From OMIS01 sp964443885 (GTDB lineage: Bacteria; Patescibacteriota; Microgenomatia; UBA1400; PJMF01): a DNA stretch of 7,597 bases. The notes under the pieces are model-generated. The model worked only from the letters and a program-made list of their open reading frames with translations. It ran no database searches and was not told the DNA's origin. Shown here in pieces: positions 1 through 5,887 of this stretch (positions are counted from its first letter, which is position 1; each line of letters opens with the position of its first letter). Where the stretch lies: assembly GCA_964443885.1 (NCBI GenBank), contig CAYUES010000048.1:1-7597 (forward strand), written 5' to 3'. The position numbers and the translations under genes were made by a program.

Positions 1-17
1 CAGGCTCCGCCTTTTTA
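1..17 (+). terminator. Possible rho-independent terminator cut by the left edge
   Basis: The first bases contain AGGC-TCC-GCCT followed directly by five T. On its own this is a 4-bp stem. It also looks like the 3' half (CAGGCTCCGCC plus T-run) of a longer stem whose 5' half would lie left of the window. If so, it ends transcription of a plus-strand gene outside the window. This cannot be settled from the visible sequence. Confidence 0.35.
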
Positions 18-277
18 TATGACCACTGCGGTGCTACCTGCTTCCTGTCTATCGAACTCTCTTTAATTGCAACTGACATTGTCTCTAAACTTTACTACTT
101 ATTTTTACTACGTACCAAATATGTATAGGACGCTCAATATATACACTCAAAACTAAATCTCTTGATATAAATGTAAAATATGTAGTCCCATATAAAATAT
201 ACAAGTGATTGTATCATATCCTTTTTTTAAGTAAATTTCATCACTAAAAGTTGTCATAGAAGTGTAAGAAAAGTTGT
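18..277. other. AT-rich intergenic region before the CAP-domain gene
   Basis: No gene is supported here. Base composition drops sharply to AT-rich after about position 60. One plus frame stays open from 3 to a TAG at 126-128, and one minus frame runs from an ATG at 77-79 to the left edge. Neither has a convincing start signal or a recognisable product. A weak hairpin at 199-214 (ATACAA-GTGA-TTGTAT) is followed after 7 bases by seven T (222-228). It could be a poor terminator for anything arriving from the left. Confidence 0.5.
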
Positions 278-283
278 TATACT
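275..283 (+). promoter_or_regulatory. Extended -10 promoter for the CAP gene, leaderless position
   Basis: TG-T-TATACT reads as an extended -10 element (TATACT at 278-283). Only seven bases separate it from the ATG at 291, so transcription would begin at or next to the start codon. No Shine-Dalgarno sequence precedes the ATG, which fits a leaderless mRNA. A TTGTCA at 251-256 is the best -35 look-alike, but its 21-bp spacer is too long for the usual sigma factor. Confidence 0.5.
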
Positions 284-290
284 AAGTACA

Positions 291-926
291 ATGTTATTTC
301 AGAGTCAAAAAAGTCCGCTTTCTATCTTTCTGGCATTTATAGCCTTTAGTTTTTTGGTCGTGGGTGGTTATTTTTTACTTACCACAAACTCTCTGGAGCC
401 ATTACTGTCATCTGAAACAGAGCCTGAGTCAGTAGCTACACCACCAGAAGACACCTCTGCAAAAAATAGTACTGCTGGATCAAATAAGTCCGCCAATAAA
501 GTCCTGGGTACAGCAACTACCAGCATTTCCTACGACAAACTTTACTCACTTATTAATGGCTATCGTCGTGAACACAAACTAAGTGCGCTCAGAGCTCACC
601 GCGTACTAGAGCAGAGCGCAGCATTAAAAATAAGCGATATGAAGCAACAAAATTACTGGACACATAAGGATCCACAGGGTCGCGATTCTTGGTATCTTCT
701 GGAACAACTTGGGTATCACTACGAAAAAGCCGGGGAAAATCTCTCGTTTGGCTATACAACCGAGTGGCGCATTTTTGAAGAATGGACCGAAAGCCCGGAA
801 CACAACGCTCAACTGCTCACACCAGATTACGAACACATGGGAATGGCTGCTGACTGCAGCACCTATGCTCGAGGAACTGAAGAAACGTGTATTGTCGTTT
901 TGCACCTGGGAAAACAACTGCTGTAG
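291..926 (+). CDS. CAP/SCP (YkwD-like) domain protein, membrane-anchored or secreted
   Basis: This 211-residue protein has an uncleaved-looking signal anchor at about residues 11-31. A low-complexity Ser/Thr/Glu/Pro linker follows (about 35-75), then a CAP domain from about 80 to the end. The family signature residues are visible: His125 in the WTHKDP segment, Gly148-Glu149-Asn150-Leu151, and His171-Asn172 in the EWTESPEHN segment. These form the CAP cavity His/Glu set. Cys189 and Cys200 could form a disulfide outside the membrane. Bacterial CAP proteins of the YkwD type are extracytoplasmic and mostly of unknown biochemical role. The gene stands alone, and its stop lies 56 bp from the convergent uppP stop, with no strong terminator between. 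ATG 291 is chosen because the -10 element sits just upstream and the signal anchor starts near residue 1. The domain call is firm; the function is not. Confidence 0.9.
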   Translation: MLFQSQKSPLSIFLAFIAFSFLVVGGYFLLTTNSLEPLLSSETEPESVATPPEDTSAKNSTAGSNKSANKVLGTATTSISYDKLYSLINGYRREHKLSALRAHRVLEQSAALKISDMKQQNYWTHKDPQGRDSWYLLEQLGYHYEKAGENLSFGYTTEWRIFEEWTESPEHNAQLLTPDYEHMGMAADCSTYARGTEETCIVVLHLGKQLL

Positions 927-982
927 GGTCTAACCCCAGTAACACCCACAACTACATAATTCTGCAACGCACCAACCGTTCT

Positions 983-1804
983 CTAAGCCAAGTATTGGAA
1001 GTATAAAACGACAACCGCAAGAACCACACAGTACCATCCAAACCACTCAAATTGAGCTTTTTTAATCATGTAGCGCAGTAAAAACAAACTTAAGATTCCT
1101 GCTACAAATGCAGTTACGCCACCGGCAAGCAGTACCCCAACCCCTGGCAGGGCTTCACCAGCAGAGTAGACTTCATATAACTCCAGCATGTTTGCACCCA
1201 AAATAGCGGGGATAGATAAGATAAAAGAAAAACGAAACGCCGTTGTGCGATCAAGTCCTGATAACAATCCTGCTAAAACAGTCGAGCCAGAGCGTGAAAT
1301 GGCTGGCATAATGGCAAATGCCTGAGCCAACCCAATAAAGCCCGCTGCTTTTGGAGTAACATTGAGAGGTACTACTTGATCGCTATTTTCTGTTTTACTC
1401 GAAACTGCAGCTTCAGACTTTACAGCCCCATCCATCTTTTTATTCAATAAGTGATCACTCCAAAAGTTAATTCCTGCAGTCACCAACAACTCCCAACCAA
1501 TCGTGGCACCAGAGGCAAAAAGTGCTGCAAATTGATCTTTAAATAATAAACCGATCACGACTGCGGGAATCGTACCGATCGCAAGTGGAACTGCGTCTTT
1601 CATCCGTAGATTAATCAAGTCTTTCCAGAAAAAAATCACGACTGCAAACAGCGTTGCAAAGTGGAGGAGTACATCAACAGTAAAACTCTCAGGACCTGTT
1701 TGTAAAAAATTTTGAAAGAGAACTAAATGTCCCGAACTTGAAATCGGCAGGAACTCTGTAACACCCTGCACCAAACCGAGGAGAGCTGCTTCCCAAATTG
1801 TCAT
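983..1804 (-). CDS. uppP: Undecaprenyl-diphosphatase UppP (BacA family)
   Basis: This integral membrane enzyme dephosphorylates undecaprenyl pyrophosphate to regenerate the lipid carrier for peptidoglycan and other surface polymers. Its overproduction is known to give bacitracin resistance. At 273 residues it matches the usual family length. The first catalytic region is Q13-G-V-T-E17-F-L-P-I-S-S-S-G-H26, fitting the (E/Q)xxxE motif. The second is P167-A-I-S-R171-S-G173, normally PGxSRSG, so the conserved Gly is Ala here. Hydrophobic segments span the protein on either side of a hydrophilic loop at about 120-152, which varies in the family. It begins 6 bp after the stop of the upstream TM-helix gene, with only a weak purine-rich stretch before the ATG. 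Translation is probably coupled to that gene, and both probably share one promoter. Confidence 0.96.
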   Translation of the reverse strand: MTIWEAALLGLVQGVTEFLPISSSGHLVLFQNFLQTGPESFTVDVLLHFATLFAVVIFFWKDLINLRMKDAVPLAIGTIPAVVIGLLFKDQFAALFASGATIGWELLVTAGINFWSDHLLNKKMDGAVKSEAAVSSKTENSDQVVPLNVTPKAAGFIGLAQAFAIMPAISRSGSTVLAGLLSGLDRTTAFRFSFILSIPAILGANMLELYEVYSAGEALPGVGVLLAGGVTAFVAGILSLFLLRYMIKKAQFEWFGWYCVVLAVVVLYFQYLA

Positions 1805-1810
1805 ACGATC

Positions 1811-2500
1811 TTATTCTTTCGTTTGTTTGGAAAAATTATCGTGCCAGTCTTCGAGCCGCTTGCGAACAATATGTTGACTACCCAAGCCGACAGCCAGTCC
1901 AAAAGCCAGCGCAATCGAGCTGACAAAGCCCATGAAGAGAATCATCATAAACTCACTGGCGATCCCAAGCTCCGAGATAGCTACCATCACTGTCAACACC
2001 AAAACTAAGTAACTTGAAATTTTTCCCAAGAGACGAGAGCTGCGACCATCGATACTGCGGATCGAACCTTTGACTAAACTTTCAACAATTCCAGATAACA
2101 CAATTCCAATAAATAAAATCAAGACTGCCGAGATAATGTGCGGGAGGTAAGCCAAAATACGCTCTAAAATAAAGGAAAGAGAAGTCAGACCGAGCACAGA
2201 AACAGAAGTGTGGATCACGATCAACATCAAGAGCCAGTAGACGACTGAACCAATAATTACTTCCATCCGGGTCGATAAATCAGCATTTTTAAGAAACAGC
2301 TCAACTGGAGTATTTTGAATCGCTTGTGAAACACGCATTGAACCGAAAAACTTGACAACACCGCGGCGGAGCAACCGAGCCAAACCTGCCCCAACAATTA
2401 AAATGATCAGTGCAGTTGCAATTTTAGGCAAGTAAACCACAACTTCTTGTAATCCTTGACTAACCGCGACCATAAATGAGTTGTACCAAGTATATTCCAT
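1811..2500 (-). CDS. Conserved TM-helix (MscS-related) membrane protein
   Basis: This 229-residue membrane protein has about five hydrophobic segments, near 24-44, 82-105, 118-140, 160-180 and 185-208. The segments beginning LPKIATALIILIVG (24 onward) and LPHIISAVLILFIG (119 onward) are clear copies of the conserved TM helix repeat (Pfam TM_helix type) found in MscS-related channel proteins. A third, looser copy ends in GLAVGLGSQHIVRKRLEDW, resembling the glycine-rich pore helix of that superfamily. The cytoplasmic beta and alpha/beta domains of true MscS are missing, so channel activity is not established. An osmotic or envelope-stress role is only inferred from ancestry and from pairing with uppP. 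The start is supported by AAGGA placed 5 bp before the ATG and by a promoter just upstream. Confidence 0.8.
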   Translation of the reverse strand: MEYTWYNSFMVAVSQGLQEVVVYLPKIATALIILIVGAGLARLLRRGVVKFFGSMRVSQAIQNTPVELFLKNADLSTRMEVIIGSVVYWLLMLIVIHTSVSVLGLTSLSFILERILAYLPHIISAVLILFIGIVLSGIVESLVKGSIRSIDGRSSRLLGKISSYLVLVLTVMVAISELGIASEFMMILFMGFVSSIALAFGLAVGLGSQHIVRKRLEDWHDNFSKQTKE

Positions 2501-2505
2501 AGCGT

Positions 2506-2510
2506 TCCTT
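2506..2510 (-). promoter_or_regulatory. Shine-Dalgarno site of the TM-helix gene
   Basis: AAGGA on the minus strand lies 5 bp before the ATG at 2500-2498. It is one of only two convincing Shine-Dalgarno sites in the window and fixes the start of this gene. Confidence 0.65.
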
Positions 2511-2520
2511 ATCTGAAGTT

Positions 2521-2549
2521 AGTATACCCCTTCACATCGCAATTGTGAA
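2521..2549 (-). promoter_or_regulatory. Promoter of the TM-helix gene/uppP operon
   Basis: On the minus strand, TTCACA (2549-2544, five of six matches to TTGACA) is followed after exactly 17 bp by TATACT (2526-2521, five of six matches to TATAAT). Transcription would start near 2514, leaving a leader of about 14 bases that carries the AAGGA site. The promoter lies between the 3' end of rnpB and the operon, so the operon need not rely on read-through from rnpB. Confidence 0.6.
2531..2549. repeat. Inverted repeat over the -35 box (operator-like)
   Basis: TTCACA and TGTGAA half-sites, separated by seven bases, form a perfect 6-bp inverted repeat. It covers the -35 hexamer and part of the spacer of the operon promoter. 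No T-run follows on either strand, so it does not look like a terminator. It could be a repressor site, or a weak structure at the end of the rnpB transcript. Confidence 0.4.
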
Positions 2550-2555
2550 ATTAAA

Positions 2556-2940
2556 TACTGCATGACCCGTAAGCCGGATTCTGTTTTATGTGATGATCTA
2601 TCTATGCCCAGGCCATTATCACCAAAAAAGTGAGTGTGTACATTATGGTGAAGATCGCTGGTTGCAGCGGAGAGGATTGCCACGTCTTCCAGTAAGCCTT
2701 TCGACTAAACTAGAAGTTGTCCTCGTCATCATTGCTGATGAGTCATCGGCGTTTCACCCTTTGCCCGAAGACAAAGATTCGTCACTGTTGCTCTCACTGG
2801 CCGCGCTCACCAAAGTGAGCGCGTCTCCTAAGCCGTCAGTATTTTCGCAAATACCTGTTTCCTAGGACATCCTACACTCGGCTGTCCGGACTTTCCTCCA
2901 TGACCACTAGCGGTCACGGCCATCACTCGGTCATGCAGTA
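2556..2940 (-). ncRNA. rnpB: RNase P RNA (catalytic RNA of ribonuclease P)
   Basis: This RNA removes the 5' leader from precursor tRNAs. Both universal core blocks are present on the minus strand: GAGGAAAGTCCGGAC (2898-2884) and ACAGAATCCGGCTTAC (2584-2569), which form P4. The ends pair perfectly over 12 bp as P1 (2940-2929 with 2567-2556), which sets the boundaries at about 385 nt. Other helices visible: a P3-like hairpin (2901-2916), a 9-bp stem with a TTTG loop (2802-2823), a stem with a UUCG loop (2759-2776), a stem with a GCAA loop (2726-2741), and an 8-bp stem topped by a GAAA-loop hairpin (2686-2716). The conserved stretches AGGGTGAAAC and ATAGATAGAT are also present. P5 pairing appears preserved by covariation (CAGC with GCTG). 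The P15-P18 part is unusually small. A reading frame across this stretch on the plus strand is spurious. Confidence 0.96.
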
Positions 2941-2946
2941 ACAGTT

Positions 2947-2952
2947 ATTATA
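2947..2952 (-). promoter_or_regulatory. rnpB -10 box
   Basis: A perfect TATAAT on the minus strand ends six bases before the first P1 nucleotide (2940). This is the expected spacing for transcription starting at the mature 5' end. No good -35 occurs at 16-18 bp. The nearest is TTGCAA (2979-2974) at 21 bp. Confidence 0.6.
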
Positions 2953-3001
2953 TACCAAATTAATTTTGCTATCTTGCAAAGTGAAACAGACACTATTACA
3001 C

Positions 3002-3007
3002 TATATT
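3002..3007 (+). promoter_or_regulatory. Candidate -10 box for the 198-residue gene, leaderless position
   Basis: TATATT ends six bases before the ATG at 3014, and no Shine-Dalgarno sequence is present. The arrangement would start the mRNA at the start codon. The sequence is AT-rich, so one match is weak evidence. The repeated spacing at other genes here is what makes it credible. Confidence 0.35.
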
Positions 3008-3013
3008 CTCGGC

Positions 3014-3610
3014 ATGACAAACACCGCCGAAACTACACAAAAACTTACTAACTTACTTAACGAACAAATTCCTTTCTCTGATTTATCAGTTCTTTTGCTA
3101 CAGGGACCTACAGTATTAGATGTAGCTCCACAGTTACAACCCTTCTTAATGATGAATACGAAGATAGGATCTTTACTGGATTTAGCGGCTGGATTAGGGG
3201 CTACTCATCAAACTGAAAGGACTACAAATAATGCAGAATCTTTGGCGTTTGCACTACAAATTATTAAGAGTATTCCTGAGTGTTGTACTCAAATTCAGGC
3301 AAACATCATAAATATTCAAATAGAAATTTTAGATGCTGCAAATAAAGGCCTCACAGAAGTTTGTGTTCCGATACTAGCTTTCACTGAAAAAAACGCATCA
3401 AGACCAAATACGGTGCCAAAACTAAATAACACCCTAGCAAACAACTACGCTGACATCCTTTGCGGAGATTTAGTAGCTGGAAAACACGCAGTCCCTCAAA
3501 TTAAAGTTACTGCAGTGAAAAAAAAGGTTACACCTGAAATTTCAAATGGTAATGATCCAACTTGGATGCTCAAAATAAACTTTCAACAAATCGAACCAAA
3601 AGCTGAGTAA
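3014..3610 (+). CDS. Hypothetical protein, unrecognised (198 residues)
   Basis: I do not recognise a family. The frame is open from a TTG at 2966. ATG 3014 is the better start, because the segment between would overlap the rnpB upstream region and a -10-like box lies just before the ATG. The protein begins MTNTAETTQKL. It has no signal peptide and no clear membrane span, and looks soluble. It has a Leu-rich first half, a likely helical centre (NNAESLAFALQIIKSIPECC, then QANIINIQIEILDAANKG), and a polar C-terminal part that could be strand-forming and ends QQIEPKAE. Its four Cys are not arranged as a metal site. Codons favour A/T at the third position, consistent with real coding. It diverges from rnpB and converges on the AI-2E-family gene, so no operon partner hints at a function. 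It may be lineage-specific. Confidence 0.65.
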   Translation: MTNTAETTQKLTNLLNEQIPFSDLSVLLLQGPTVLDVAPQLQPFLMMNTKIGSLLDLAAGLGATHQTERTTNNAESLAFALQIIKSIPECCTQIQANIINIQIEILDAANKGLTEVCVPILAFTEKNASRPNTVPKLNNTLANNYADILCGDLVAGKHAVPQIKVTAVKKKVTPEISNGNDPTWMLKINFQQIEPKAE

Positions 3611-3652
3611 TTTTCAAAAAATTGCAGGTAGAAATTTCTTACAAAAGAAGTT

Positions 3653-4663
3653 TTAAATTCTGTGCTCGTAGAAGTAGGTGGAGTAAATAGTTCTCAGGAC
3701 AATATACAGCGGTACACCAAGCAGAGCACCCATCACGCCTCCCAGCTGCAACCCAATCAGAATGGAAAGAATTGAAGCTAAGGGACTAACATTGGCCGCC
3801 GCTTTCATCACCCGTGGTACAAAAAAGTTATTTTCTAGTTGTTGAATCAATAAATTAAGAACCAAAACCATCGCCGCCGGAATCCAACCGCCACTGATGA
3901 AAGCCAATGCGATTGCGGGAATTGCTGCAATAGTCGGCCCAATATTAGGAACAATTTCGAGTAAGCCTGCCAAAATTGCCAAAGGCAGGGCATACGGCAC
4001 CCCGAGTGCGGTTAACCCGACAAACGTCAGTAAACCAATAATTAACATTAAAATCAACTCACCGCGCACCCAGCCGCCCAACTGTTCTTCAATAGCATCA
4101 AGTAACTTGGAAAACTTAGCTTTTTGCTCAGTACTTTTGGTAATCCATGATAACTTTTCACTCAATACTTCACGTTCGGCAAGTAAAAAGTATGAAACAA
4201 CCATGAGCGTAAAAAAGGTAAAGATTGTACTAAACGTAGCACCAATCAACGAAAAGATTGCGCCAACAGAGGTACCCACTCGGCTAGCTAACTCACTCAC
4301 TTCAGTAAACGAGAACTTAAACTCCATAACTTGATCTTGAATTCCAGGTAAATTTACTAGAGTAACTAACCCAGAAAGTTGACTAACTAATGGCGGAAGT
4401 AAGACCGCCAAAAAAGTAACCAAAATCAGAATGAAAAATAAATAAGCTAAGAAAATACTCACGCCAACTGGAACTTTCAAGAAACGTTGTAACTTCTGAC
4501 TGACGGGTCGAAGAGCAACCATCAAGATAAAAGCCAAGAAAACGAGAGTCAAAATATCACGAATCAGATATAAAAAGTACAACGACAAAATAAAAAGAAT
4601 CGTAAAAATGATGGTTGGGGGATTTAAACCATGAATTTTGTTTTTATCAAATAGAACTAGCAT
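3653..4663 (-). CDS. AI-2E transporter family (PerM/YhhT-like) membrane permease
   Basis: This 336-residue protein has the normal length and architecture of the family. Two N-terminal membrane hairpins (about 16-56 and 66-92) come first, then a partly extracellular stretch (about 93-135). A further span follows (about 136-161), then a cytoplasmic charged segment (about 163-200) and a hydrophobic C-terminal half. Two family hallmarks are clear. One is LAGLLEIVPNIGPTIAAIPA (231-250). The other is the QQLENNFFVPRVM segment (274-286), followed by LGGVMGALLGVPLYIVLRTI (307-326). Members include exporters of autoinducer-2 and Na+/H+ antiporters, and most are uncharacterised, so the substrate is open. 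The gene follows miaA by 93 bp on the same strand but seems to have its own promoter. No Shine-Dalgarno precedes the ATG. Confidence 0.92.
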   Translation of the reverse strand: MLVLFDKNKIHGLNPPTIIFTILFILSLYFLYLIRDILTLVFLAFILMVALRPVSQKLQRFLKVPVGVSIFLAYLFFILILVTFLAVLLPPLVSQLSGLVTLVNLPGIQDQVMEFKFSFTEVSELASRVGTSVGAIFSLIGATFSTIFTFFTLMVVSYFLLAEREVLSEKLSWITKSTEQKAKFSKLLDAIEEQLGGWVRGELILMLIIGLLTFVGLTALGVPYALPLAILAGLLEIVPNIGPTIAAIPAIALAFISGGWIPAAMVLVLNLLIQQLENNFFVPRVMKAAANVSPLASILSILIGLQLGGVMGALLGVPLYIVLRTIYSTYFYEHRI

Positions 4664-4669
4664 AGTGAA

Positions 4670-4698
4670 AGTGTACCGTGCTTTTTTCTTGATGTCAC
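4670..4698 (-). promoter_or_regulatory. Promoter of the AI-2E-family gene, leaderless position
   Basis: On the minus strand, GTGACA (4698-4693, five of six to TTGACA) is followed after 17 bp by TACACT (4675-4670, four of six to TATAAT). After six more bases comes the ATG at 4663. The predicted transcript would begin at or very near the start codon. Confidence 0.45.
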
Positions 4699-4709
4699 CA
4701 AGCAGTTGA

Positions 4710-4719
4710 GTCCGCGGAC
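4710..4719. repeat. 10-bp GC-rich palindrome GTCCGCGGAC upstream of the AI-2E promoter
   Basis: This perfect palindrome lies 11 bases upstream of the proposed -35 box, about 47-56 bases before the predicted start. That is a usual place for an activator site. It could also be chance. The nearby AGCTTAAGCT (4734-4743) is a second perfect palindrome, in the miaA 3' side of the gap. Neither has a T-run that would make it a terminator. Confidence 0.3.
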
Positions 4720-4756
4720 AGCCACGCTTAGAAAGCTTAAGCTAAGACAGCACACA

Positions 4757-5845
4757 CTAGGAAAGGTGTTGTTGTAAAAAAGTGTTGAGCACATCTTGCT
4801 GCCAAGTTGGAGATTCTTTTTCAAACCAAGTAACCGCGCCGTATTTTTTCCACCAGGTCAGTTGGCGTTTGCTGTAGCTATAGTCTGCTTGTGTCCAGAG
4901 CTCCATACACTCTTGTTCAGATACTTCATGGTTCAGATATTTCTGAATTTCGGCAAACCCAAGTGTCGTCATGGCTTGGTGAGTCAGGGTTTTCCCACTC
5001 TCCAGAACTGCCCGCACTTCTGCGACTGCGCCATTTTTGAAACGATCAGCGACACGAGTGGCAATACGTTGCTGCAAAGTTTCAGCAGAGAGGTGCAACC
5101 CTAAGTAGACGTGTTTTGGCGCCTCGGTTGGTGAGTCAGCTAGGGTCTTTTTTGCACTACTGTCTGAGAACTCAGAACTTTGACTTGCTTGAGTTGCAGC
5201 ACTAGATTCAGTCCGTATCGTTGGTAACACTTTTTCCACTTCAATCGCCCGCAGCAAACGGCGAGGGTTATTGCGATCTGAGTTATTCATGTTCTCGAGG
5301 TGAGTGGGAGCAATCTTTGCTAAAATTTCCTGCAGTTCTAGTACAGATTTACTCTCAAGCTCTGCCCGCAGTTCAGGTTGGGGCGGAATAAACAACCGCG
5401 GATCTGTCGTAAATAGATGTTCGTGATATAAACCAGTTCCACCTACCACCAAAAGTACCTTTCCTTCACGTTGGGTTTTTGCATAAACTGCCCGCGCATA
5501 CTCATTAAAGAGTCCTACCGACCATTCTTCAGTTGGTGAAAGTAGTGAAACTCCATAGATATCAATTGGATTTTCTTGATCAACATTTGAAAAGTACGGG
5601 TATTGGAGGGATGAAGTCAGATGAGCTAATCGAGTCTCAGTAACTTTTGTAAATTCCGCGGGAATATCAGCACCGGTTAGTGTCTCGAGGCCGGTATAAA
5701 CCTGTCGTGAGTCAGCTGATAAAATCGATACTCCCTTGGCAATCTTGTGTTCATTACTATACTGTGCGAGGGAAAAAACAGTCTCACTTTTACCAACTGA
5801 AGTGGTGCCAACAATTGAAAAAACTGGTAGAGGTGAAGATTGCAT
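4757..5845 (-). CDS. miaA: tRNA dimethylallyltransferase MiaA
   Basis: This enzyme transfers a dimethylallyl group to N6 of A37 in tRNAs reading codons that begin with U, giving i6A, the substrate of MiaB. Visible motifs are the P-loop G13-TTSVG-K19-S20 (usual form GPTASGKT), the catalytic-Asp segment ILSAD45-SRQVY, GGTGLY at 135-140, and NPRRLLR199-AIEVE with the conserved Arg. The C-terminal KRQLTWWKKYG segment also fits. At 362 residues it is longer than many MiaA. A Ser/Ala/Thr-rich, probably disordered insertion sits at about 207-244, just before the strand VYLGLHL. The PHHLID motif near 90-100 is replaced by NPIDIYGVSLLSP. It follows miaB by 78 bp on the same strand. No Shine-Dalgarno precedes the ATG. 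TATAGT at 5878-5873 could serve as an internal -10, but read-through from miaB is at least as likely. Confidence 0.95.
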   Translation of the reverse strand: MQSSPLPVFSIVGTTSVGKSETVFSLAQYSNEHKIAKGVSILSADSRQVYTGLETLTGADIPAEFTKVTETRLAHLTSSLQYPYFSNVDQENPIDIYGVSLLSPTEEWSVGLFNEYARAVYAKTQREGKVLLVVGGTGLYHEHLFTTDPRLFIPPQPELRAELESKSVLELQEILAKIAPTHLENMNNSDRNNPRRLLRAIEVEKVLPTIRTESSAATQASQSSEFSDSSAKKTLADSPTEAPKHVYLGLHLSAETLQQRIATRVADRFKNGAVAEVRAVLESGKTLTHQAMTTLGFAEIQKYLNHEVSEQECMELWTQADYSYSKRQLTWWKKYGAVTWFEKESPTWQQDVLNTFLQQHLS

Positions 5846-5887
5846 GATTACAGTGCCGTTTACAAATAATTCACTATATGTTTGAAG

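Noticed and set aside
20..60. Faint resemblance to a 5S rRNA segment (GGTGCTACCTG… CGAACTC)
   Set aside because: The similarity does not extend on either side, and the closing helix of 5S rRNA is absent in the following AT-rich sequence.
2..79. Minus-strand N-terminal frame starting at ATG 79 and running off the left edge
   Set aside because: Only 26 codons are visible, the ribosome-binding site is weak, there is no clear -10 box, and a likely terminator lies within it.
624..933. Overlapping frames on both strands inside the CAP gene
   Set aside because: The CAP domain motifs identify the 291-926 plus frame as the real one. The others have no motif or ribosome-binding site.
926..936. GGGT-CTA-ACCC hairpin after the CAP gene
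   Set aside because: It has a four-base stem and no T-run, so it is not a terminator.
2590..2865. Plus-strand open frame of 91 codons
   Set aside because: It lies antisense inside the RNase P RNA, whose conserved cores and helices explain the sequence. The frame is a by-product of structured RNA.
2966..3013. TTG start extending the 198-residue protein by 16 residues
   Set aside because: The extension is not preceded by a ribosome-binding site and runs through the region where both promoters lie. ATG 3014 is favoured.
3636..3655. TTCTT-ACAA-AAGAA hairpin followed by GTTTT between convergent genes
   Set aside because: A five-pair AU-rich stem and a four-T run are too weak to call a terminator with confidence.
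3897..4334. Plus-strand open frame of 145 codons
   Set aside because: It is the antisense shadow of the AI-2E-family permease, with composition typical of reversed membrane-protein codons and no start signal.
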